DNA from: a virus
Length of the DNA: 64,000 nt
Virus record (IMG/VR): IMGVR_UViG_3300022723_000184
Coordinates: 124,001 to 188,000 of that record
Reading direction: 5' to 3' (one strand)
Shown: positions 38,017 through 48,066 of the stretch, in pieces
How positions within the stretch are numbered: the first letter of the stretch is position 1
Layout: every line of letters starts with the position of its first letter
Translations under genes and position numbers: made by a program
Notes under the pieces: generated by a model
What the model was told of the DNA's origin: nothing
Database searches by the model: none
What the model saw: the letters and a program-made list of their open reading frames with translations, nothing else

Positions 38017-38939
38017 TGGTCGCAGCTGAACCGGTACTACGCCTACACCAGTCACCAGACGGACGTCTCTGGTTTGGAGACGACCTTCGTGTGGCCTCCG
38101 ATTGCGGGGAGGACGTGAACCGATTCATCTGTGGCCCTGTAATCCGGGGCTACCCCAAGATTCGGTTGCTCGGGACCCCGGGCAACGCGGACCTGATCGA
38201 AAGACTGCACATCCTGCGGAAGAAGGCGGGGCTGCCCACTGATCAAAAGATCCAGGTGGGTAGCCCCGTCATCTGCAGGAACACCGATGACCCGATCGAG
38301 ACGCTCAGAGCCATGTGGCACTGGTCCGTGAACCAGGGCCTCGGCGGTCGGTGGGTCGAGTTGGAGGACAAAGACTTTGCCACGTATTCGCTGATCGCCG
38401 AGCTGCAGCGGACAGGGAACAAGACGAACGAGAAGGTTCGCCAGATCCTCCGGTACCACCCGGCCTGGCCTGCCCTCTCGTTCCTCCCCATCCTGAACAC
38501 CGACGTGGCGTGTCAGCTGGTGGCGACGATCGTCGACCCGAGGTGGTTCATCCACCCGGTTCGACCGAACCGCGCCAACAAACTTTTCAAGTACATGGGC
38601 CTTACACCTAAGAACGTCAGGCACCTGTTGCTGGATGAGGGTGAACCGGACCGGGGCTACTACCGAGCGGCCCTGGTTGTATCGACCTGGATGCACTCAC
38701 CACCGCCTCGACCAGATCTTGGGGACCCCCGAAGCTTCTTGCACAGGATCTTGGGGTCGTTCGACTGTCCAGCCCGAGGCTTTCTTGCGGCCAATAAGAA
38801 GTTCCTACGATTTATGCGAGAAGTATGGCTCCAGGGACTGACACCAGGACGCCGTGTCTTCTGTCCGTCGCTGTTCTTTCGGGAGCGGTACGAGGCAGAG
38901 GCTTACGAAAAGCACCTGACAATGCTATCGCGGAATTGA
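38016..38939 (+). CDS. Hypothetical phage protein (307 aa)
   Basis: ATG 38016 is preferred over TTG 38013. No motif recognised; the sequence is alpha/beta with FICGPVIRGYPKIRLLGTPGNADLIERLHILRKKAGLPT at the start and later RFMREVWLQGLTPGRRVFCPSLFFRERYEAEAYEKHL. It directly follows the SMC gene. Wobble bias is high, so it is an old component of the genome. Confidence 0.68.
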   Translation: MVAAEPVLRLHQSPDGRLWFGDDLRVASDCGEDVNRFICGPVIRGYPKIRLLGTPGNADLIERLHILRKKAGLPTDQKIQVGSPVICRNTDDPIETLRAMWHWSVNQGLGGRWVELEDKDFATYSLIAELQRTGNKTNEKVRQILRYHPAWPALSFLPILNTDVACQLVATIVDPRWFIHPVRPNRANKLFKYMGLTPKNVRHLLLDEGEPDRGYYRAALVVSTWMHSPPPRPDLGDPRSFLHRILGSFDCPARGFLAANKKFLRFMREVWLQGLTPGRRVFCPSLFFRERYEAEAYEKHLTMLSRN

Positions 38940-38988
38940 CGCTTTAATCGGCCAAAAGTAAGATGGCCTGCTGCTGCAGGATGCAAGC

Positions 38989-39525
38989 ATGCGAGAGCTA
39001 ACCGTAAGGATACGGTTCACGAGCCCGAGCCTGGGCAACGTGAGGAAAGAAGGCCCGCCCTGCGACAAATTCATGTTGCCGCGGGCCCCGAACGGCAGGA
39101 TCACGTACCTCGCCGCATGGCACTACGCGAATCTGACTCTCGCAGCGCAGCTTTTGAATCGCCACCACACGGTGGTCAAGGAGATCCTCTGGGACATCTT
39201 CATCGACGGCCTCCCTCCGAGGGGCGAGCGTCAGTGGCACCGCCGCTGGTTCACGAACTCCTCGAACAAGAAGAGGTATGCTGAGCACGAGTGCTTCCCT
39301 GCGGGTCACATCATCGGCATCAACTGTGCGGTGCCGAGCGCCATCACGGACGATGACATGCTGCAGCTCATGGGGGCTGCCGGGCGGTACAAGGGGTTGA
39401 GCCCTTGGAGCCCAAACGAATACGGCCACTTCGAGGTGGTCAGCATCAGGCCTCGGCGGTCACAACCGCGACCGGGGCCGCCGAAAGAGAAGGCGAACTC
39501 GGTGCTTGACAAGCAGAAAACCTGA
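38989..39525 (+). CDS. Hypothetical protein (178 aa)
   Basis: No clear RBS. Segments ITYLAAWHYANLTLAAQLLNRHHTVVKEILWDIFIDGLPP and CFPAGHIIGINCAVPSAITDDDM have the look of a small enzyme or DNA-binding domain, but no family is recognised. Lower wobble G/C bias than neighbours suggests later arrival. The terminator at 39536-39568 ends its transcript. Confidence 0.6.
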   Translation: MRELTVRIRFTSPSLGNVRKEGPPCDKFMLPRAPNGRITYLAAWHYANLTLAAQLLNRHHTVVKEILWDIFIDGLPPRGERQWHRRWFTNSSNKKRYAEHECFPAGHIIGINCAVPSAITDDDMLQLMGAAGRYKGLSPWSPNEYGHFEVVSIRPRRSQPRPGPPKEKANSVLDKQKT

Positions 39526-39535
39526 GCCAAGAGAA

Positions 39536-39571
39536 AAAGGCCCATCACCTGGTAAGTGATGGGCCTTTCGT
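39536..39571 (+). terminator. Strong terminator, possibly bidirectional
   Basis: A 13-bp perfect stem, AAAGGCCCATCAC (39536-39548) with GTGATGGGCCTTT (39556-39568), loop of 7 nt. A-rich flank upstream and TTT downstream allow termination in both directions. The 39572-39697 gap after it holds no ORF; it probably contains the promoter of the helicase gene, but no consensus boxes are clear. Confidence 0.85.
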
Positions 39572-39697
39572 GCGGTGGTGGCCTTGGTGTGGTCTCGCCC
39601 TGTAGGTTGGCGAGCTGGCATTGTTAATGCCCAAGACCTGTGGTGGTCTTCACATCTTAGCGCCAGCCACCCACCAACGCAAGGAAAGTGGTGCGGC

Positions 39698-41239
39698 ATG
39701 GCCGAACCGACAACTATCACGCTGCTGAAATCCAGCAATCGAATCGTCGTAAATCCTACGACGAAGAAGGTCAACGATCTGCTGATTCCGAAGCTGTCGT
39801 TTCGGGAGAAGCGGTTCCTGTACGGCCAGGAGGCTCGGCTGGCGGGCACCCGGATTGAGATAACCGACTGGGGCTGTTACAGCCACGACCACAACCACCG
39901 CCTGGCCACGTCCTGGGGCTTCCATCACAGGATCAAGAAGACGCTCAAGCGGGCCGGGTACCGGGTGCGGGTCCAGGACCTGGATCCGCCTAAGGACCCC
40001 AAGATCTACCAGCCCAGGTGGGAGCGGTTGGTGGATTCCGAGGACATCGAACTCAGGCACAAGCAGGAGGAGTGCCTGATCAAGGTGCTCGGCAACTCGT
40101 GCGGGCGCATCGAGTGCCCGCCCGGCTGGGGCAAGTCGTTCGTCATCGGCATTCTGGCCTACCTGCTGCCCAAGGCCCGGATCGACGTGGCCACCAAGCG
40201 GGTGCCCGTCCTACGCGACCGGATCTACCCGGAGCTATGCGGGATGCTGCCGAGCGTGGGCATCGTCGGCGGGGGCAAGAACCGCCCCGGCCGTAGGGTC
40301 ATGTGCTACACGTTCGACTCGCTCAACCACAGCGAGGGCGACGCCGACTTCCTGTTCGTCGACGAATGCCACGAGGCCGCGGCCGATAAAGCGGCCAGAT
40401 CCCTGGCCAAGTACACCCGCTCCCGTAACTACGGGTTCAGCGCCAGCCAGGACATGCGGCTAGACGGCAAGGACCTGCGGGTCGAGGCCATGTTCGGCCC
40501 CATCCTGCTGAGCGTCCCGTACCAGGAGGCCCAGGAGCACGGCATGGTCGTGCCTATCGAGGTGCTGCTGTCCGACGTCGTGATGGACATGGACCCGTGC
40601 GAGGGCGAGCCGACCCACGAGAAGAAGCGGGCCGGCATCTGGCAGAACGCTTACCGCAACAGCATCATCCAGAAGGACGCCAACCGTTACGGCGACGACG
40701 TCCAGACACTCATCACGTGCGAGACGATCGAACATGCCATGGTGCTGCGCAAACGGCTGCCCAACTTCGAGGTCGTGTACTCGGTGGACGGCATCACCCC
40801 TCGCGACCGCCGATGGTACGTGAAGCACGGGCTTATGGCCGGCGACGAGCAGGTGATGACCCAGGAGAAGTTCAACAAGATCACCAAGCTCTTCGAGAAG
40901 GGCAAGCTAAAGAAGGCGATCGCTACCACCGTCTGGAACGTGGGCGTCGACTTTAAGAACTTGTCGGTGCTGATCCGTGGGGATGCCGGCGGCAGCCCGA
41001 TCAACGATATTCAGATTCCGGGCCGCGTGTCCCGCACGGGCGGAGATGGTAAGTCGGTCGGGATCATCCACGACTACAAGGACCAGTTCAACCGCGGCTT
41101 TCGCAACAAGGCGACGGGCCGCAGGAAGATGTACGAGAAGCAAGGGTGGAAGGTACGTGACCCCCGTGATTGGCAAGAGGGCCGGAAGAATAAAAACAAG
41201 CCAAAGAACCGGCAGTCGTACTTGTTCGACGAGGACTAG
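39698..41239 (+). CDS. UvsW-like SF2 DNA helicase (513 aa)
   Basis: ATG 39698 is chosen; the longer frame upstream is non-coding. CPPGWGKSFVIGILAYL (motif I), FLFVDECHEA (DEAH-type motif II), GFSAS (motif III) and IPGRVSRTGGDGKSVGIIHDY (motif VI) define a superfamily 2 helicase of the T4 UvsW type. Such helicases reverse forks and branch-migrate recombination intermediates. The Lys-rich C-terminus (KNKNKPKNRQSY) may help DNA binding. First gene of the replication block after a strong terminator. Confidence 0.85.
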   Translation: MAEPTTITLLKSSNRIVVNPTTKKVNDLLIPKLSFREKRFLYGQEARLAGTRIEITDWGCYSHDHNHRLATSWGFHHRIKKTLKRAGYRVRVQDLDPPKDPKIYQPRWERLVDSEDIELRHKQEECLIKVLGNSCGRIECPPGWGKSFVIGILAYLLPKARIDVATKRVPVLRDRIYPELCGMLPSVGIVGGGKNRPGRRVMCYTFDSLNHSEGDADFLFVDECHEAAADKAARSLAKYTRSRNYGFSASQDMRLDGKDLRVEAMFGPILLSVPYQEAQEHGMVVPIEVLLSDVVMDMDPCEGEPTHEKKRAGIWQNAYRNSIIQKDANRYGDDVQTLITCETIEHAMVLRKRLPNFEVVYSVDGITPRDRRWYVKHGLMAGDEQVMTQEKFNKITKLFEKGKLKKAIATTVWNVGVDFKNLSVLIRGDAGGSPINDIQIPGRVSRTGGDGKSVGIIHDYKDQFNRGFRNKATGRRKMYEKQGWKVRDPRDWQEGRKNKNKPKNRQSYLFDED

Positions 41240-42001
41240 ATGCGAGACCAGCAAGACACACCGCGAAGGCGCAGGAAGATGCGGACCGTTCCCGGCGAGG
41301 CCTACTCCGATGCCGAGCTTCGGGTGGCCACGATCCTGTACAACACGTACACGATCGAACGGCAGCGGCACATCAACAGCCAACGGCTGAGGGCCAACGC
41401 CTACAACCCAGCCAAGTGGAAGAGCGAGATCCGGGAAGACGTCTCGGAGAACGTCGAGGACGGGCAGTCGGCGAAGAAGTCGGACGAGTGGATCAGGCTG
41501 GCAAGGGCCATCCTGGCCCGCCAGATGGATCCCGAGTTGTTCATCCGCCGGCAGTTCCAGGTCCTCGACGTGGGACACCGGCCGCCGTGGCCTCGGGAGC
41601 TTGGTACGGCCAAGGCCTTGGACAACTACACCCGGGGCCAGGACGTGTCCCGCGATGAGATCCGGATCAAGTTCAAGACGCAGCTGGACACGGCGACGAC
41701 CAACATGATTGTCGCGCAGGCCGAGGGTGCCGAGGGTTCCGAGGCCTGGGACGATGTGCTCGGTGACGAGGACCTGTCGCTGTCGCCGCTGTTCCGATAC
41801 TGCTTGTCCCGCAACATCGCGAAGAACAGCGGAGACGAAAACTTTAAGGCCCTGGCTCGCCGCTTCCGTGAGGGAGCGGCTTTGCAGTATCTGCGGGATC
41901 CAGCGGCTTACGAGGAAGTTTGGGGTCGGGATTGGATCCCGGCCGGGTTCCAGCGCCGAGCGCAAGAGATCTACGACAAGGTCTACGGCCGAGAAGGGTA
42001 A
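41240..42001 (+). CDS. Hypothetical helical protein (253 aa)
   Basis: ATG directly abuts the helicase stop. Arg-rich start (RRRRKMRT), then long helices with no cysteine motif. Its position between two helicases suggests a helicase loader or accessory factor, but no ATPase motif is present. Function unknown. Confidence 0.7.
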   Translation: MRDQQDTPRRRRKMRTVPGEAYSDAELRVATILYNTYTIERQRHINSQRLRANAYNPAKWKSEIREDVSENVEDGQSAKKSDEWIRLARAILARQMDPELFIRRQFQVLDVGHRPPWPRELGTAKALDNYTRGQDVSRDEIRIKFKTQLDTATTNMIVAQAEGAEGSEAWDDVLGDEDLSLSPLFRYCLSRNIAKNSGDENFKALARRFREGAALQYLRDPAAYEEVWGRDWIPAGFQRRAQEIYDKVYGREG

Positions 42002-42004
42002 GGC

Positions 42005-43636
42005 ATGGCGAAGAAGAACAAGGAAGTGGCTAGGCGGGCAGCCGCAGACCCCGCCAAGAAAGAACGCATGATGGCGATCCTCATCCAGAACGATGAGGTG
42101 TACAACGCCGTGGCCGAGGCCCTCAAGCCGGAGCTGTTCCCGTCGCACGACATGATGTATTCCGTGCTCTGGGGCGTGGTGAAGAAGTTCAAGGAGGAGC
42201 ACGAGGATTTCCCCGACTACCAGCTGTTGCAGGCTGAGGTCTCGGACGTGCTCGGCGACGACCCCGACCTGTTGAACGACACGGAGATCGACGAGCTGAA
42301 CCAGTTCATCGACTTCGCGTTCGACAAGGACTCGTTTGACGACAACCCGGCGACGTCCTCGAAGTACGCCAGGTGGGCCATCAAGCAATTTCGGGCCTTC
42401 CTGGAAGAGCGAATCGCTCACGAGGCGAGGGATCAGATCTACAAGGACAACTCGGTGCCGGTGAACCTGCCCGACCTGCTGGACGACCTGCAGAACCGGG
42501 TCGAGCAGGTGCGGGCCGTGGCCGACGGTACTGTCAAGCCAGCGTTCCCCGAGGACTGGGACAAGAAGACGGCGCTGCAACTGTTCAGCACCGGAATCTC
42601 GTTCCTCGACCGGTTCCTGGGCGGCGGCCACGCCAACGGCGAACTGTACGGGATCCTCGGGCCGTACGGCAGCTGCAAGACCACGCTGGCCATCATGATC
42701 CTGGTCAACGCGGCCAAGGCCTTCCTCGCTCAGTCCAAGACCGGGGATAACCCCAAGAAGAAGATCGCCTTCATGGTCAGCTACGAGGCCCGCCTGCCTG
42801 AGATGCGGGCTCGTTCCCTGGGCTACGCCGCGAAGGTCCAGCGGAGCACGATGGAGAGCATGACGTCGAAGGACGACCTGTCGACGTCCGGTAACCTCCG
42901 CCCCTACGAGAAGCGGCTGTTCAAGAAGAAGATCGCCCAGGGCAAGAAGGTCAAGGGCGAGCGGGAGCGGATCGACGCTGCGACCGGGTGGATGAACGAG
43001 CACATCTCGTTCATCGACATGACCGGGTACGACGACGATCACCGCAAGGCCGGTGGCGGCGGCATCAAGGAAATCGCCCGCCGCATAAACCAGGTGCTGC
43101 GGGCCAACCCTGGCACCGAGTGCGGCCTCGTGGTCATCGACTACGTGGGCGCCATGGTCAAGCGACAGATGGCTGCCGAGGACCTGGACGACGCCGCTCG
43201 CCGGCATCTGATCTCCGACACGCCCCTCCTCACCAAGGCACAGATCGCGGACCAGTTTGACTGCCCCATCTGGTTCATGCACCAGATGTCGGGTGAGGCC
43301 AACGCCCGCGGTGAAGGCGCGAAGATGCACCACACGGACTCGGCGGAGGCCAAGAACTTCGCCGAGAACCTGGACTTCGCTTTTGTGTTGGGTAACACCA
43401 ACTCGGACAACCTGGCGACGCTGGCCTGCACCAAACGCAGACGCCAGCCGCCTAAGGACTCAACGATCATCAAGATCGATGGCGGCATGAACCGGGTGCT
43501 GGACATGGAGGACAGGTTCGTCCTCGACACCAGGACCAAGAAGATCATGTCGCACGATGAGCAGCATAAGCTGCCGCACGCTCCGGGCGAGCAGGCCGCG
43601 GCCTCAGCCCCGAGCCCCGTAATGCTGGATGAGTGA
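42005..43636 (+). CDS. DnaB-like replicative helicase (543 aa)
   Basis: An N-terminal helical half of about 190 residues precedes a RecA-fold ATPase. Its parts are GILGPYGSCKTTLAIMIL (Walker A), AFMVSYEARLPEMRARSLG, ECGLVVIDYVGAMVK (Walker B) and IWFMHQMSGEAN (motif H3-like). This is the DnaB/gp41 family, which drives the fork 5' to 3' with primase bound. The Walker A has Cys in place of the usual Gly before Lys. The primase gene follows with overlapping stop and start. Confidence 0.82.
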   Translation: MAKKNKEVARRAAADPAKKERMMAILIQNDEVYNAVAEALKPELFPSHDMMYSVLWGVVKKFKEEHEDFPDYQLLQAEVSDVLGDDPDLLNDTEIDELNQFIDFAFDKDSFDDNPATSSKYARWAIKQFRAFLEERIAHEARDQIYKDNSVPVNLPDLLDDLQNRVEQVRAVADGTVKPAFPEDWDKKTALQLFSTGISFLDRFLGGGHANGELYGILGPYGSCKTTLAIMILVNAAKAFLAQSKTGDNPKKKIAFMVSYEARLPEMRARSLGYAAKVQRSTMESMTSKDDLSTSGNLRPYEKRLFKKKIAQGKKVKGERERIDAATGWMNEHISFIDMTGYDDDHRKAGGGGIKEIARRINQVLRANPGTECGLVVIDYVGAMVKRQMAAEDLDDAARRHLISDTPLLTKAQIADQFDCPIWFMHQMSGEANARGEGAKMHHTDSAEAKNFAENLDFAFVLGNTNSDNLATLACTKRRRQPPKDSTIIKIDGGMNRVLDMEDRFVLDTRTKKIMSHDEQHKLPHAPGEQAAASAPSPVMLDE

Positions 43637-44706
43637 TGGCTGAGTATTTGAATCCAAGTTTGCACCGCCGGCTCGTGCGGGACTTCGGGCACGTCAAGGT
43701 CTCCAACGAAGGGGAGAAGATGCTCGCTAAGTACAAGCGGGACTTCTTCTCAGGGGAAGACAAGCTCGACGTGATGTACCCGGGCGAGTACTACCAGGTG
43801 AACTGTCCCAAGTGCAGCGACACCCGGCACCGGCTTTACATCAACCACATGTGGGGCGTCCGCGACGAGCGAGGCCGCCGGAACCTGTGGCTGATGGTCT
43901 GCTACAACGAGGGGTGCTTCTCCTCGTACCGCGACCGGGAGGACCTGTTCGACCGGCTGGAAGAGCGCGCTGGCGTCCTGGGCAAGGCCAGGATCCACGA
44001 GGGCAAAGAAGTCGACCTGGACTCGATCGAGATCGAGCCGCCGGGCCCGATTACGCGGCTGGACAAACTGCCGCCTGAGCACCCGGCCAACCGATACTTG
44101 GTCAGCAGGTTTTACGATCCGGAGCGGCTGGGGAGGTGCTACGGAGTCGGTTACTGCCAAGAGAGCCTGTATTACCTGGCTCGAAACCGCGTGTACGCAC
44201 CGTTGTATTTCGGCGGAAAGCTGCGCGGTTGGCAGTGCCGGTACGTGGGCGAGATCGACAAGCGGAACGAAAACCCTCCGCCGAAGTGGTGGAGTTGTCC
44301 CAACATGAAGAAGTCCCACGTCATCTACAACTACGACCAGATGAAGAAGTGGCAGACCGGGGTGATCGTGGAGGGCCCCGGCGACGTCTGGGGCTTTGGT
44401 CCGATGGCCGGCGCTACGCTCGGCGCCACCATGTCTCCCCAGCAGCAGCGGCTGTTCACGGCCGCGTTCCGGAAGCAGGGCGGCGTGCTCCTCTACGACC
44501 CCGAGGCCATGGTGGCCAAGGACAAACACGGCAAGCTCAAGATGGAGCGGCTGGCTGAAAAGCTGTCGTCCGGCACCAAGCTGGGCGTGGCTCCGGTCAC
44601 CCTTCCGTACGGAGATCCCGGAAGCCTGGACCGACGGTTCATGCGAGAGTTCGTGACAAAGGAGGCCGCGTCGATGGGCGTGAAGGTCTCCTGGAAGAAG
44701 CGGTGA
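43636..44706 (+). CDS. DNA primase with zinc finger and TOPRIM (356 aa)
   Basis: The ATG overlaps the helicase stop. NCPKCSDTRHRLYINH..VCYNEGCF (about residues 56-98) is a CxxC/CxxxxC zinc-binding domain. GVIVEGPGDVWGFGP (about 248) and VLLYDPEA (about 292) are the TOPRIM Glu and Asp motifs that bind metal during primer synthesis. The size fits a phage DnaG-like primase without a helicase domain. Likely partner of the helicase at 42005. Confidence 0.85.
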   Translation: MAEYLNPSLHRRLVRDFGHVKVSNEGEKMLAKYKRDFFSGEDKLDVMYPGEYYQVNCPKCSDTRHRLYINHMWGVRDERGRRNLWLMVCYNEGCFSSYRDREDLFDRLEERAGVLGKARIHEGKEVDLDSIEIEPPGPITRLDKLPPEHPANRYLVSRFYDPERLGRCYGVGYCQESLYYLARNRVYAPLYFGGKLRGWQCRYVGEIDKRNENPPPKWWSCPNMKKSHVIYNYDQMKKWQTGVIVEGPGDVWGFGPMAGATLGATMSPQQQRLFTAAFRKQGGVLLYDPEAMVAKDKHGKLKMERLAEKLSSGTKLGVAPVTLPYGDPGSLDRRFMREFVTKEAASMGVKVSWKKR

Positions 44707-44708
44707 CG

Positions 44709-47700
44709 ATGGCCAAGCAGAAACGACGCAAGGTGATCAAGGACCTGGATCGTCACCGCAGCCGCGGTAAGGCGAAGGAGGTCCAGGACGAGCTGGACGG
44801 GATCGGGATGTACCCGCTGGACGCTCCGGGTATGCCCATGCCGGGCCCGGATTTCCTGGAGAACGCTCGGAGGCTCGGGGACAAGAACAAGGAGCGGACC
44901 GACAAGGTCACGCTGCCCGATGGTCGGCGGAAGACCGTTAAGTCGATCGAGCCCGGCGAGTGGCTGGAGGTGTTGCACGCTCGGGCCCTGCGGGATCCTA
45001 ACTTCAACATGTCGATCCAGGTGAAGGCGGGCCTACGCAAGCAGGTCAATTTCGTGCCCGGTCACATCTGGGGCCAGCACCAGAAGGAGTACGCCCAGGG
45101 CATCGACCTGCCGGTGGACGGGCCGAGGCCGGCCGACATCATGGTCATTGGCAAGATGCCGGGCCAGACCGAGGTCCAGGAGAAACGCAACTTCGTGGGC
45201 GAGTCCGGGGCCCTGCTCCTGGAGGTGCTCCGGGATCTCAAGATCAAGGGCATGGGCAAGTGGTACATCACGAACCTGTGCAAGTTCCACCCGCCTGACG
45301 GGCAGTCGACGCTCAAATCGGGCTGGATCAAAGACTGCATGCCGTTGCTCCACCAAGAGCTGCGGATCGTCAGGCCCAAGTACATCTTGTGCCTGGGTGC
45401 CGATGCCTCGAAGGAGCTGTTGGGCAAGAAGAACAACGTCCACTACATGGACGGCCGGGTCGTGGAGCTGGAGTACCCGATCAACGTGGATGGTGAGGAG
45501 GTGCTGCACAAGTCGCACGTGATGACCGTGGTCCATCCGGCCGCGGTAGCCCGGGCGCCGGAGCAGCGACGCATGTTGGAGCGAGGACTTTCCCGCTTCG
45601 ACATGCTCACCAAGGGCATCCGCTGGGACCTGGAAGAGAAGGACATCGACCACCGGGCCATCCGTACGCTGGAAGAACTCAAGTCGCTTCTCTGGGAGAT
45701 CGAGAATGACCCAACCAAGAAAGACAGGGTCATCGCCGTCGACGCCGAGTGGCACGGCGAACACCCCGTCAATAAAGGAAGCTATGTACGAACGGTTCAA
45801 TTTGCGTGGCAAGAGAAGAGAGCTTGTGCGGTCGTACTTCGAGGTCCTGGCGGAAAGGTTACGTTCGTCGACGAGGACGGAAAGCCCGCCATCAAGCGAG
45901 GACTCAGGCTCCTAAGCAAGTTCTTCAAAAACAAGCGGGTGGTCGGCCACTTCTTTGTGGCTGACCTTGAGTGGTTGGTCGACATCGGCCTGGATCTTGT
46001 CCCGAGCTACCGCGTGCCCCTCCGGGACAAGCGGGTGGACCAGTTCAGCGGCCGACTCAAGCGGCGGTACGAGAAGCTGGGCTTCAGCGACCGCGACTAC
46101 GTTCCCGCTTGGCTCCGCACCAAGTACGAGGGCGGCGCCGACACCGGCCTCATGGCACACGCTATCGAGGAGACCGCCATGCTGGGCTTGGAAGGCCTGG
46201 CCATGCGGTACACGACCGTGCCCCGGTACGACATCCCGCTGCACGAGTGGCGGGAGCAGTTTTGCAAGGACCGCGGTCTCAAGTCGAAGGACTTGGAGGG
46301 GTACGGCGAGTGCCCCGACGAGATCCTGATCCCGTACGGCATCTACGACGCCGACGCTACCCTGCGGCTCTTCTACGCGCTGAACAAGTTGCTCGACTAC
46401 GACTACGAGGGCAACTGCTGCCGCGAGCCGTTCTGGGAGGCGATGATCGCGTGCCCCGCGATCTTGGAGATGCACCAGACCGGCATCCCCGTCCACAAGC
46501 CACGCATCGACTACCTCACCGAGGTGTTCATGGAGGCCCGGACGGAGATGGAGGCCAAGATCCGCACCTGGGCCAAGTGGTCGGAGTTCAACGTTCGGTC
46601 GGTCCAGCAGGTGCGGGAGTTCCTGTTCGGCGAGCAGCTGAATGGGAAGGTGACCAAGGACGGCGGGACCGTGAGGATCCGCCCCAAGGGCGCCAAGAGC
46701 CTGTACGTTGAGCCCCTGCTAGACACGGGCAAGCCTCCCACCCAGTGGTGGCAGGTCAAAGAGAAGGGCCTGGAGGGCGAACGCAGCCCGTCCACCAACA
46801 AGGCGGTGCTCGCCATCTTGGCCCAGGAAAACGAGGAGGCATCGGACCAGATCAACTGGCTCCGGGACTATCGCTTCCTCGACCAGGTGCTCAAGAGCCT
46901 TCTGAGACCGCCGGTCACCGATGACGACGGCAACTGGCTGATGGAGTCGGACGGCGATGGGCTGGGCGGCCTGCTGTTCGACGCCGGCCTGGCCAGCGTG
47001 GTCTGCAACGACGGTCGGGTCCGCACCCACCTCTATCCCACGACTGAAACGGGGCGGTGGCGTTCGGCTCGACCCAACCTGCAGAACATCAGCAAGCAGA
47101 GAGATGCCGACTACGTCCGGATGCTTGGCGAGAAGTACAAGCACAAGCTCCGCTCGATTCTCAAGGCCCCTCCCGGGTACCTGCTGATCGAGGCCGACTA
47201 CATCGGGGCCGAGCTGTACGGCATGGCCACGATGTCCGGCGACGAGGTGATGATCGACCACTGTCAGCGAAACCAGCTGCCGGAGGACGACCCCAACTTC
47301 TATGACATCCACTCGAACGTGGCGGTGTTCGCGTTCAAGCTGGACTGTCCGCCCACGAAGGCGGGGCTCAAGGCGATCAACAAGGCCCACCTGCGGATCG
47401 TGGCCAAGAGCGTGATCTTCGGCATCGCGTACGGACGTGGTGCCAAGGCCATTGCGCTGGCGGCCAAGGAGCAGGGCGTGGAGATCACGGCCGACGAGGC
47501 CCAGCAGGTGATCGACACGATCTTCGACATGTACCCTGGCCTCCGTCCGTTTTTCGAGGAGTGCAAGAGCCGGGCTATCAACGACGGCTGGCTTTGCCAC
47601 TGCTTCGGCCGGTTCCGCCGGTTCCCGCGGACGGACGACTACAAGCTCCAGGGCGAGTTCGAGCGGCAGGCGACCAACTTCCCGATCCAGGGGATGATCG

Positions 47701-48044
47701 CCAGCGCCGTGGACCGGGCGGTCGCCGAGATCTACGAGTACCGGCACGAGGTCGGGGTGCCCGACATGTACAAGATGGTCCTGCAGATCCACGACGCCGT
47801 GGTCCTGCTGGTCCCGTACGAGCACGCCGAGCGGGTGGTGGACGAGGTGCTGCCTGTTTGCATGCAGCAGCGGGTCCCCATCTACCCGACCAACCTGGCT
47901 GGCGTCCCCACCGGAAAGGGCCCCTATACCCTTGGCATCGACACCGAGGTCATGGTCCACTGGGGCGAACACGTCACTAAGGAACAGGCCGCCAAGTGGG
48001 GCGTGCCTAGCGTCACCGCGGGCGGCACGAAGCTGGTCGCTTGA
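44709..48044 (+). CDS. Family A DNA polymerase with N-terminal UDG-like domain (1111 aa)
   Basis: ATG 44709. Residues about 140-300 form a uracil-DNA glycosylase superfamily domain (family 4/5 pattern): ADIMVIGKMPGQTEVQEKRNFVGESG, WYITNLCKFHPPDG, CMPLLHQELRIVRPKYILCLGADA and VVHPAAVAR. A DEDD exonuclease follows: VIAVDAEWHG, VGHFFVADLEW, YGIYDADATLRL. The polymerase core has motif A LLIEADYIGAEL, motif B RIVAKSVIFGIAYGRG and motif C VLQIHDAVVLL, where the usual Glu after His-Asp is Ala. A glycosylase fused to a replicative polymerase suggests uracil detection at the fork. The UDG active-site residues are diverged, so it may bind rather than excise uracil. Confidence 0.87.
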   Translation: MAKQKRRKVIKDLDRHRSRGKAKEVQDELDGIGMYPLDAPGMPMPGPDFLENARRLGDKNKERTDKVTLPDGRRKTVKSIEPGEWLEVLHARALRDPNFNMSIQVKAGLRKQVNFVPGHIWGQHQKEYAQGIDLPVDGPRPADIMVIGKMPGQTEVQEKRNFVGESGALLLEVLRDLKIKGMGKWYITNLCKFHPPDGQSTLKSGWIKDCMPLLHQELRIVRPKYILCLGADASKELLGKKNNVHYMDGRVVELEYPINVDGEEVLHKSHVMTVVHPAAVARAPEQRRMLERGLSRFDMLTKGIRWDLEEKDIDHRAIRTLEELKSLLWEIENDPTKKDRVIAVDAEWHGEHPVNKGSYVRTVQFAWQEKRACAVVLRGPGGKVTFVDEDGKPAIKRGLRLLSKFFKNKRVVGHFFVADLEWLVDIGLDLVPSYRVPLRDKRVDQFSGRLKRRYEKLGFSDRDYVPAWLRTKYEGGADTGLMAHAIEETAMLGLEGLAMRYTTVPRYDIPLHEWREQFCKDRGLKSKDLEGYGECPDEILIPYGIYDADATLRLFYALNKLLDYDYEGNCCREPFWEAMIACPAILEMHQTGIPVHKPRIDYLTEVFMEARTEMEAKIRTWAKWSEFNVRSVQQVREFLFGEQLNGKVTKDGGTVRIRPKGAKSLYVEPLLDTGKPPTQWWQVKEKGLEGERSPSTNKAVLAILAQENEEASDQINWLRDYRFLDQVLKSLLRPPVTDDDGNWLMESDGDGLGGLLFDAGLASVVCNDGRVRTHLYPTTETGRWRSARPNLQNISKQRDADYVRMLGEKYKHKLRSILKAPPGYLLIEADYIGAELYGMATMSGDEVMIDHCQRNQLPEDDPNFYDIHSNVAVFAFKLDCPPTKAGLKAINKAHLRIVAKSVIFGIAYGRGAKAIALAAKEQGVEITADEAQQVIDTIFDMYPGLRPFFEECKSRAINDGWLCHCFGRFRRFPRTDDYKLQGEFERQATNFPIQGMIASAVDRAVAEIYEYRHEVGVPDMYKMVLQIHDAVVLLVPYEHAERVVDEVLPVCMQQRVPIYPTNLAGVPTGKGPYTLGIDTEVMVHWGEHVTKEQAAKWGVPSVTAGGTKLVA

Positions 48045-48066
48045 CGTTGCAGAGAGGTAGGCCGCC

